Part shown: positions 6,076 through 11,753 of the stretch, piece after piece
Layout of the letters: every line of letters begins with the position of its first letter
Position numbering within the stretch: position 1 is the first letter of the stretch
Assembly (NCBI GenBank): GCA_029262095.1
Contig: JAJDAB010000628.1
Span: 1-11,753 of the forward strand
DNA from: Candidatus Hydrogenedentota bacterium
Lineage (GTDB): Bacteria; Hydrogenedentota; Hydrogenedentia; Hydrogenedentales; SLHB01
Reading direction: 5' to 3'
Length of the DNA stretch: 11,753 nucleotides
Made by a program: the position numbers and the translations under genes
Notes under the pieces: model-generated
Database searches by the model: none
The model's input: the letters and a program-made list of their open reading frames with translations, nothing else
What the model was told of the DNA's origin: nothing

Positions 6076-8232
6076 TTAGGCCCTTTTGAGTTCTTCATTT
6101 CGTAGGCAGGCGAGTACGATGTCGATTGCCTCGTAGGCGATTTGTCCGCCCAAATAATCGAAGAGCGTCTTGCGCCGTCCTGTACCCACTGCCAAAACCG
6201 CTTTGACAATATCCGAACGCTCACCATGTGAAACCCATGGCCACGACTCGAGAACGTCGCGTTCGGATATGTATTCGAGTAATAGGCTGTACGCTTTCTT
6301 TTCCGTGAGGCCACAGCGGCTTGCGACCTCTTCCATCGCCTGACCTTCAACGAATCCTTCAAATGCGCGAGCCTTGGCGAATTCCGATCGGTTTGGTTTG
6401 GCTTTCGATTCCGACGAAGGCTCGGCGACGGATTCCCCTTCCCCACTCTGGTACTGATCGATCACTTCGAGAAACACGCCGCCGAAATCATTACACTTCT
6501 TTTCGCCAATTCCCTGGACATTGAGTAATTCTTCATACGATTGCGGCTGTCTCAATGCCATGTCTTTCAGCGTTGCATCCCCAAAAATGACAAAGGCCGG
6601 TTTGCCGCGTTCTCGGGCGAGTTCGAGACGCTTGGCTTTCAGCCGATCGACGAGGCCCATGTCAACGCCTTCCCAGGTCTTCTTGCGTTGCGCCTGGGCT
6701 CCCTTCGGTTTGCGGACTGCCGGTTTCAACAGGCGCGGGCTTTCATCACCAAGCAAAACCGATTCGCCGGTGTCGGTGACCGAGAGGATGTTGTACTCGC
6801 CTTGTTTGCGAAGATAGCCCTGGCCAACAAGTTGTTCGATCCAATCGCGCACGTCATTTCGGTGATGCGCGGATAGCGCGCCCCAGACGGGCAGCTCGTG
6901 ATGCCGTTTCGTGCGAATGCGCTCATCGTTGGCACCGGCTAACACGAGTGTCGTGTACGAAGGACCGGCGACGTCACCCAGTATGCCGACGCAAGTTAGC
7001 ACTTGTTGTGCGATTTTTAATGAATCTTCGTGGCAATCCACTTCATCGAGACAGACATCACATGCATCGCACTCCTTTTTGAGGAATGGTTGCCCGAAGT
7101 ATTCGACAAGCCGCTTGTGGCGGCACTCCACTTGCGTGCAATACCCGTTCATGTCGTCCAACTTACCGACAGCCGCGGAATATACGTCATCTTCGAGGTC
7201 CGCAAGTAGCCGACGCCAGAATCCATGATCGGCCTTCGAGTACAAGAGCACGCATTCAGAAGCAAGGCCGTCTCGACCGGCACGGCCGGCTTCTTGCTGG
7301 TAATGTTCGAGCGATTTCGGCATGCCTGCATGGATCACGAACCGTACATCCGGTTTGTCGATTCCCATTCCAAACGCAACCGTCGCAATGATGATGTCGG
7401 TTTCGCTGCGGGTAAACGCTTCTTGATTTCGCTTTCGTTCGTAATCGCCCATTCCCGCGTGATAGGGCAATGCCGAGTGACCGGAATCGCTCAAGAAATC
7501 GGCCATGTCCTCCACTTTCTTGCGGGATGGACAGTACACAATGCCCGATTCCTTGGAGTGTCGCTCGACGCAATCGAGCACTTGCTGCTTTTTGTTGTTC
7601 TGCCGCAAGACCGAATAGGTAAGGTTTGGCCGGTCGAAATCGCCGACGAGAATTTCGGGACTCGCGAGACCGAGTTGTGCACAAATATCTTCACGCACCG
7701 GGGATGTCGCCGTTGCTGTGTAGGCATGGACGGGAATTCCATCGAAGTTCATTTTGAGCGCCCGCAGTTCGCGGTAGCTGGGACGAAAGTCGTGCCCCCA
7801 GTGGCTAATACAATGCGCTTCATCAATCGCGAAAAACGAGAGCGGGACTTTTCTCAGGTATTCCATGAACGCGGGCACCGCGAGTCGTTCGGGGGCTACG
7901 TACAATATTTTGATTGACTGCGCGCGTAGCCGTTCGTCAATGATTCGTTTTTCAGCGCCATCCAATCCGCTATGAATACACGAGGCGGCAACCCCGCAGG
8001 AATCGAGAAAATCGACTTGGTCTTTCATCAACGAGATGAGCGGAGAGACCACGACAGCCATGCCTTCCGACGCGAGCGCGGGGACTTGGAAACACAACGA
8101 TTTTCCGCCGCCAGTCGGCATAACGACGAGCGAATCGCGACCGGCATACGCCGCGTCCATCGCCTCTTCCTGCAACGGACGGAATTCGTCGTACCCCCAG
8201 TATTGCTTCATTAACTGCTTGAGTGGACTCAT
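6076..8232 (-). CDS. recQ: ATP-dependent DNA helicase RecQ
   Basis: 718 residues from the ATG at 8232. RecQ is a 3'-5' helicase acting in recombinational repair and replication-fork restart. Visible in order (numbered from this ATG): QYWGYDEFRPLQEEAM motif 0 (about 10-25), Walker A MPTGGGKS (38-45), DEAH box with the aromatic-rich loop AIDEAHCISHWGHDFRPSY (135-153), TATAT motif III, motif V ATVAFGMGIDKPDVRF and motif VI QQEAGRAGRDG (312-322). The zinc site has four cysteines (C370, C388, C391, C394), followed by a winged-helix RQC domain, an HRDC domain (about 525-592, LLNVQGIGEKK) and a C-terminal helix-turn-helix-like region (about 615-715, VASRCGLTEKKAYSLL) as in the longer RecQ proteins of some phyla. 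An upstream in-frame GTG at 8328 would add 32 unrelated, Arg-rich residues and is unlikely. All catalytic motifs look intact. The gene is transcribed alone, divergent from the aldolase gene. Confidence 0.96.
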   Translation of the reverse strand: MSPLKQLMKQYWGYDEFRPLQEEAMDAAYAGRDSLVVMPTGGGKSLCFQVPALASEGMAVVVSPLISLMKDQVDFLDSCGVAASCIHSGLDGAEKRIIDERLRAQSIKILYVAPERLAVPAFMEYLRKVPLSFFAIDEAHCISHWGHDFRPSYRELRALKMNFDGIPVHAYTATATSPVREDICAQLGLASPEILVGDFDRPNLTYSVLRQNNKKQQVLDCVERHSKESGIVYCPSRKKVEDMADFLSDSGHSALPYHAGMGDYERKRNQEAFTRSETDIIIATVAFGMGIDKPDVRFVIHAGMPKSLEHYQQEAGRAGRDGLASECVLLYSKADHGFWRRLLADLEDDVYSAAVGKLDDMNGYCTQVECRHKRLVEYFGQPFLKKECDACDVCLDEVDCHEDSLKIAQQVLTCVGILGDVAGPSYTTLVLAGANDERIRTKRHHELPVWGALSAHHRNDVRDWIEQLVGQGYLRKQGEYNILSVTDTGESVLLGDESPRLLKPAVRKPKGAQAQRKKTWEGVDMGLVDRLKAKRLELARERGKPAFVIFGDATLKDMALRQPQSYEELLNVQGIGEKKCNDFGGVFLEVIDQYQSGEGESVAEPSSESKAKPNRSEFAKARAFEGFVEGQAMEEVASRCGLTEKKAYSLLLEYISERDVLESWPWVSHGERSDIVKAVLAVGTGRRKTLFDYLGGQIAYEAIDIVLACLRNEELKRA

Positions 8233-8489
8233 CGCGCGTTGACGCCCCCGTGTCGTGCATCGCTGATTACGAAACGCACGACTATAGCGTCTCATGAACC
8301 CATTCGCGAACCCGGGGGCACTCGGCACGATCGGATGGCTCTACTTCTAGGAGAATCGGTTGCACTGGACTTGGTGGACGTTGTGGACCGGCGTGGGAAA
8401 CAAAGGGTATTTTGTTTACATGTTGAAACTGTTATTGGTTTTGAGAGATTCATTTGTATCCTGCACAGCAACACGAGAACGGAGTTCTG
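8233..8489. other. Divergent intergenic region between recQ and the aldolase gene
   Basis: 257 bp that must hold the promoters of both flanking genes. It contains an AT-rich patch (about 8401-8460) and a 7-bp inverted repeat GTCGTGC/GCACGAC (8252-8258 and 8276-8282, 17-nt spacing) 20-50 bp upstream of the recQ ATG. On the minus strand a TATAGT hexamer (8286-8281) is a possible -10 element for recQ, with only a poor -35 (TTCGCG, 18 bp further). No convincing promoter for the aldolase gene was found. Confidence 0.4.
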
Positions 8490-9131
8490 ATGCGTTTTGA
8501 GCCATCGATATTGGACGCGCTGCGAACCGCGAGAGTAATCCCTGTTGTAACCGTCGCAGACGCTGCACAAGCCCTGGGCATCGCGGAAGCCTTACGGGCG
8601 GGAGGTCTCAACCTGATTGAGATTACCCTGCGAACGGACGGTGCACTTGCGGCGATTGGCACACTGAAGAAAGGGTACCCTGACCTGTGCGTGGGCGCGG
8701 GTACTGTCAGAAGCCGTGATGATCTTGCGCGTGCAGAATCGGCGGGGGCCGACTTTGTGGTGACGCCTGGGATGACGCCGAACCTCTTGGACGCGCTCGT
8801 TGCTTCGAAGATTTCGGCGATTCCCGGCGCGCAAACTAGCAGCGAAGTGATGGCGCTGTCTGAGGCGGGATTTGAGGTGGTGAAGTTCTTTCCCTCGGAA
8901 GCGTGTGGCGGTGTCGATGCACTTAAGGCGCTCGCGGGACCGTTGCCTGAAGTGCAATTTGTGCCGACCGGCGGGATAGGCCCGTTGCTGGTTCCCGATT
9001 ACTTGGCGTTGTCGAATGTGTTGGCGGTTGGTGGATCGTGGGTCGCGCCGACGAAAATGATTGAGGCTGGCGATTGGGCTGGAATCGAGGAGAATGCTAA
9101 GCGGGTTGGTGAGTTGTGGCGGCGTTCGTAG
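8490..9131 (+). CDS. eda: KDPG/KHG aldolase (2-dehydro-3-deoxy-phosphogluconate aldolase)
   Basis: 213 residues from the ATG at 8490, chosen because GGAG (8481-8484) precedes it by 5 nt and the family's N-terminus aligns; a TTG at 8454 would add 12 atypical residues. It is a class I aldolase (TIM barrel) that splits 2-keto-3-deoxy-6-phosphogluconate into pyruvate and glyceraldehyde 3-phosphate, the last step of the Entner-Doudoroff pathway and of uronate degradation, and in many species also 4-hydroxy-2-oxoglutarate. Key residues align with E. coli Eda: IEITLRT with the general-base Glu44 and phosphate/carboxylate-binding Arg48, VGAGTV (68-73), the Schiff-base Lys132 in VVKFFPSEACGG, and PTGGI (159-163). 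Length is normal. It stands alone with no edd or uronate genes next to it, so which pathway it serves cannot be read from context. Confidence 0.95.
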   Translation: MRFEPSILDALRTARVIPVVTVADAAQALGIAEALRAGGLNLIEITLRTDGALAAIGTLKKGYPDLCVGAGTVRSRDDLARAESAGADFVVTPGMTPNLLDALVASKISAIPGAQTSSEVMALSEAGFEVVKFFPSEACGGVDALKALAGPLPEVQFVPTGGIGPLLVPDYLALSNVLAVGGSWVAPTKMIEAGDWAGIEENAKRVGELWRRS

Positions 9132-9218
9132 TTCCGACTCTGTGGCGGTCGTTAACGGTGGAAAACCTACCGCCTAAAGGCGGAACTCCAAACCGGAAAA
9201 TGAATCGACCCTCCCCGA
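9132..9218. repeat. Hairpin-bearing intergenic element between convergent genes
   Basis: The 87-bp gap between the ends of eda and the DUF1501 gene contains CCGCC-TAAA-GGCGG (9170-9183). On the minus strand this hairpin is followed by TAGGTTTTCC, so it could weakly terminate the DUF1501 operon. The surrounding sequence (GTTAACGGTGGAAAACC before it, AACTCCAAACCGG after it) resembles a dispersed intergenic repeat that I recall as common in environmental planctomycete-like genomes, often mis-annotated as short peptides containing FGVPPLGG. One copy only is visible here. Confidence 0.45.
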
Positions 9219-10625
9219 CTAGGCCAAAATATCGTGCACTACGTTTCCGTGTACGTCCGTTAGCCGGAAATCTCGGCCTTGAAAGCGGTAGGTCATTCGT
9301 TCGTGATCGATGCCGAGCAGGTGCAACATTGTGGCGTGTAGGTCGTGGACATGGACTTTGTTGTCGACGGCGAAATAGCCGAAATCGTCGGTGCTGCCAT
9401 ATGACGTTCCGCCCTTGATACCGCCTCCGGCCATCCAAATTGAGAATCCGCGAATATGGTGATCCCGGCCGCTGCCCTGGGCCATTGGCGTGCGCCCGAA
9501 TTCGCCACCCCAAATGATAAGGGTTTCGTCGAACATGCCGCGTTGTTTGAGATCTTTGATGAGCGCGGCAGTCCCTTGGTCGACGAGTCCGGCGGTCGTC
9601 TTTACGCCGTCTTTTACGCCGCCGTGGTGATCCCAGCCGCGATGATAGAGTTGGATAAAGCGAACACCGCGTTCGGCGAGGCGTCTCGCGAGAAGGCAAT
9701 TGGAGGCATACGATCCATCGCCGCCCTTTGTGCCGTATAGATCGAAGATGTATTCCGGTTCGTTCGATAAGTCCATGAGATCCGGAACGCTCGTCTGCAT
9801 GTTGAATGCCATTTCGTACTGGCTGATGCGTGTGGCGATCTCGGGGTCGTCAATTGTGTCTTGACGGAACTCGTTGAGTTTCCGGACTGCGTCGATCACG
9901 CCGCGTTGCCGATCGGAATCATATCCTTCCGGCGATCGCACGTAATGAACCGGGTCGCCAATTGAATGGAATTGGACGCCTTGGTGTTTGCTGGGTAGGA
10001 ATCCGCTGTGCCATTGGCGCGCGGCGATGGGTTGCGACTGTCCCCCACCCTCCGATACGAGCACGACGTAGCCGGGGAGATTGTTGGACTCGCTGCCGAG
10101 TCCGTACGTTACCCATGAGCCCATGCTGGGCCGACCAGGGATGGCGGTGCCGGTGTTCATAAAGGTGTGTGCGGGATCATGATTGATTTGTTCGGTGTGC
10201 ATCGATCGCACGATGCAAATGTCGTCTGCAATACTGCCGATGTGTGGAAATACGGTCGAGATTTCTTGTTGCGACTCGCCGTACTTGGCGAAGGTATGTT
10301 GCGGGCCGAGGCATTTGAGTTCCGCGCCTTGTAATTGGGCAATGGGTTGGCCTTGCGTTACGGATGCGGGCATGGGTTGGCCATCGAGTTTGGCGAGTTC
10401 GGGTTTATAGTCGAACGATTCCAGATGCGACGGGCCGCCAGCCATGCATAAATGGATAACGCGTTTAACGCGCGCAGGCAAGTGGGTTTGCAGTGTGCCG
10501 CCGATCGTCGCGTTCGCGGTCGGATTGAGCAGCGATGCGAGTGCCAAGCTGCCCGCGCCGGTCGCCATTCGTCCAAGGAACTGCCGCCGGGTCTCGTCGA
10601 GTGGATGATTTCCGAATTCGTTCAT
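9219..10625 (-). CDS. DUF1501 family protein, Tat-exported
   Basis: 468 residues from the ATG at 10625. The N-terminus carries a twin-arginine signal (TRRQFLGRM, residues 12-20, then a hydrophobic ATGAGSLALASLL), so the protein is probably exported folded. The rest is the DUF1501 domain, which belongs to the alkaline phosphatase/sulfatase-like fold: HLCMAGGPSHLESFDYKP (58-75), HDPAHTFMNTGTAIPGRPSMGSWV, a WDHHGG motif, IIWGGEFGRTPMAQGSGRDHH, MAGGGIKGG and the closing HDLHATMLHLLGIDHERMTY. No enzymatic activity is established for the family as far as I know. The gene follows the DUF1553 gene by 2 bp, the standard pairing in Planctomycetes, Verrucomicrobia and related phyla, where a role with surface or periplasmic polymer breakdown is suspected. 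An upstream in-frame start at 10685 would overlap the DUF1553 end and put 20 residues before the Tat signal, so it is not used here. Confidence 0.93.
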   Translation of the reverse strand: MNEFGNHPLDETRRQFLGRMATGAGSLALASLLNPTANATIGGTLQTHLPARVKRVIHLCMAGGPSHLESFDYKPELAKLDGQPMPASVTQGQPIAQLQGAELKCLGPQHTFAKYGESQQEISTVFPHIGSIADDICIVRSMHTEQINHDPAHTFMNTGTAIPGRPSMGSWVTYGLGSESNNLPGYVVLVSEGGGQSQPIAARQWHSGFLPSKHQGVQFHSIGDPVHYVRSPEGYDSDRQRGVIDAVRKLNEFRQDTIDDPEIATRISQYEMAFNMQTSVPDLMDLSNEPEYIFDLYGTKGGDGSYASNCLLARRLAERGVRFIQLYHRGWDHHGGVKDGVKTTAGLVDQGTAALIKDLKQRGMFDETLIIWGGEFGRTPMAQGSGRDHHIRGFSIWMAGGGIKGGTSYGSTDDFGYFAVDNKVHVHDLHATMLHLLGIDHERMTYRFQGRDFRLTDVHGNVVHDILA

Positions 10626-10627
10626 CG

Positions 10628-11753
10628 TCAACTTCTCGTAATGGTTTCGTGCAAATTTAGAATCGCACGCGCAACGGAGGTCCATGCCGCGAGTTCCGTT
10701 GTCGCGATATCAGACGGCGCGGGTTTCACGCCGATGCTCAATGCGCGTTTTGCATCGTCGGGATTGGCGACGAAGTGTTGCAGGTGGTCCGCCATCAGCT
10801 CTGTCAGCACTTGCACTTCGAAGTCTTCAGGCGTTCGCGTCAAGGATTCACGCAAGGCCCACGCAATACGAGCGGGCGCAGTCTCGCCACCCTCTCGAAT
10901 GATGCGTTCAGCGAATGCGCGCGCGGCTTCCACATAGATGGGATCGTTGAGCAACACGAGCGCTTGTTGCGGTGTGTTAGAGACGGCGCGTTGTGCGGTG
11001 CATTCTTCGCGGCTTGGCGCATCGAAGGCCAGCATGCTCGGATGCAGAAAGCTGCGTTGCCAATGCGTGTATAGGCCGCGGCGATATAGATTCACATCGG
11101 TGTCGACTTGATAGGTCCGCTTGGGAAAATTCATGTGCGCGTAATAGCCTTCGGGCTGATACGGTCGGACACTGCGTCCACCAATTTTTGATACCAAGAG
11201 CCCGCTAACCGCGAGCGCATTGTCACGCACGAGTTCGGCGTCCAGACGACCAGCCGTTTGCCGGGCTAAAAGTCGGTTGTACGGGTCGATTTCCGTGAGG
11301 TCAGGTCGTGGGTTAGACGACTGTGCGTAGGCCGTAGAAGTCGTCACGAGGCGAACTATATGTTTGACATCCCAGCCGCTATCCATAAATTCGACCGCCA
11401 ACCAATCGAGGAGTTCGGGATGGGTCGGCCATTCCCCCTGGGCGCCGAGGTCGTCTAAAACGCTGGAGAGGCCTGTGCCGAAGAAGCGTTTCCATAAGCG
11501 GTTCACGAATACGCGAGCAGTCAAGGGGTTGTCCCGCGCAATGAGCCATTGTGCGAGATCGAGGCGCGTGGCACGGCGATTCTCGATTGGCGCGTTCGTC
11601 ATGAATTGCGGCGCGGCGGGCGTGACGACCTCGCCGGAGTCGTCCATCCAGTTGCCACGAGGCAATACGCGCATCGTGCGTGGTTCTACTGACTTCGTCA
11701 CTAGCGTGATTGCGTAACCGTCAACGAGCGTCGCGAGCTCTTTGTCCAGGGCC
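10628..11753 (-). CDS. DUF1553 (PSD1) domain protein, C-terminal part (5' partial)
   Basis: 374 residues are visible and the frame stays open to the window edge, so the start lies outside. Landmarks are SVEPRTMRVLPRGNW (about 21-35), DDSGEVVTPAAPQFM, then the DUF1553 core NRRATRLDLAQWLIARDNPL, ARVFVNRLWKRFFGTGLSSV, WPTHPELLDWLAVEFMDSGW, STAYAQSS, GYYAHMNFPKRTYQ, RRGLYTHWQRSFLHPSMLAFDAP, VSNTPQQALVLLNDP, and the typical ending SVARAILNLHETITRS. Full-length members usually begin with a signal peptide, a PSCyt1 c-type cytochrome-like (CXXCH) domain and DUF1549; those parts would be upstream and are not visible. The biochemical function is unknown. The stop codon is 2 bp before the DUF1501 start, so the two are almost certainly co-translated from one mRNA. 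Confidence 0.93.
   Translation of the reverse strand, partial: ALDKELATLVDGYAITLVTKSVEPRTMRVLPRGNWMDDSGEVVTPAAPQFMTNAPIENRRATRLDLAQWLIARDNPLTARVFVNRLWKRFFGTGLSSVLDDLGAQGEWPTHPELLDWLAVEFMDSGWDVKHIVRLVTTSTAYAQSSNPRPDLTEIDPYNRLLARQTAGRLDAELVRDNALAVSGLLVSKIGGRSVRPYQPEGYYAHMNFPKRTYQVDTDVNLYRRGLYTHWQRSFLHPSMLAFDAPSREECTAQRAVSNTPQQALVLLNDPIYVEAARAFAERIIREGGETAPARIAWALRESLTRTPEDFEVQVLTELMADHLQHFVANPDDAKRALSIGVKPAPSDIATTELAAWTSVARAILNLHETITRS

Noticed and set aside
7225..7917. Long plus-strand open frame (230 codons) opposite recQ
   Set aside because: It lies wholly antisense to conserved RecQ helicase motifs and its translation shows no domain; a shadow of the real gene.
8252..8282. 7-bp inverted repeat upstream of recQ as a repressor operator
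   Set aside because: The arms are short and 17 nt apart, with no match to a known SOS box that I can recognise; noted only within the intergenic description.
8233..8328. Extended recQ start at GTG 8328
   Set aside because: The extra 32 residues are Arg-rich and precede the normal RecQ N-terminus (SPLKQLMKQYWGYDEFR); the ATG at 8232 gives the usual family start.
8423..8452. TTGAAA hexamer as a -35 element for eda
   Set aside because: No acceptable -10 hexamer lies 16-18 bp downstream, so a promoter call is not supported.
9097..9699. Minus-strand open frame of 200 codons overlapping the DUF1501 gene end and the intergenic gap
   Set aside because: It is out of frame with the well-conserved DUF1501 C-terminus and is Arg-rich; its tail is only the translated intergenic repeat.
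1..11753. CRISPR array, tRNA/rRNA genes, transposases, phage or defence genes
   Set aside because: No regularly spaced direct repeats, cloverleaf-type sequences or proteins of these classes were seen; recQ here is the housekeeping full-length type with no defence-island neighbours.

Overview
The window (11,753 bp, moderate GC) looks like chromosomal DNA from a Gram-negative bacterium of the Planctomycetes/Verrucomicrobia/Lentisphaerae type or a neighbouring phylum such as Hydrogenedentota. The strongest taxonomic clue is the DUF1549/DUF1553 plus DUF1501 gene pair at the right end, which is abundant in those groups. A secretin gene shows that there is an outer membrane. The taxonomic placement is inference from gene content; no 16S or other marker is present.

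Left block (1-6008, + strand): a tightly packed cluster of seven genes. It opens with the 3' part of a large secreted-type protein with six YWTD/LY repeats (a predicted beta-propeller) joined by a Pro/Gly linker to a C-terminal beta-rich domain. 18 bp later come pilM-, pilN-, pilO- and pilP/gspC-like genes and a short secretin (pilQ/gspD-like), joined by ATGA overlaps or gaps of a few bases. A 115-aa membrane-anchored or exported coiled-coil protein of unknown function closes the cluster. Together these would form the alignment complex and outer-membrane pore of a type IV pilus or type II secretion-like machine. The motor ATPase, platform protein, pilins and prepilin peptidase are not in the window.

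Middle block: recQ (- strand, 8232-6076) is convergent with the pilus-type cluster. The 67-bp gap contains a dRS3/REP-like palindrome. The best intrinsic-terminator candidate for recQ lies inside the 3' end of the opposing small gene. An eda-type KDPG/KHG aldolase gene (+, 8490-9131) is divergent from recQ.

Right block (- strand): a DUF1553 protein, cut by the window edge, followed after 2 bp by a Tat-exported DUF1501 protein. This pair is convergent with eda. The 87-bp gap between them carries a second hairpin that resembles a dispersed intergenic repeat.

No RNA genes, CRISPR arrays, transposases or phage genes were seen. The most interesting material is the left block: a mosaic PilMNO/GspC-like/short-secretin machine flanked by a propeller protein and an uncharacterised coiled-coil protein.
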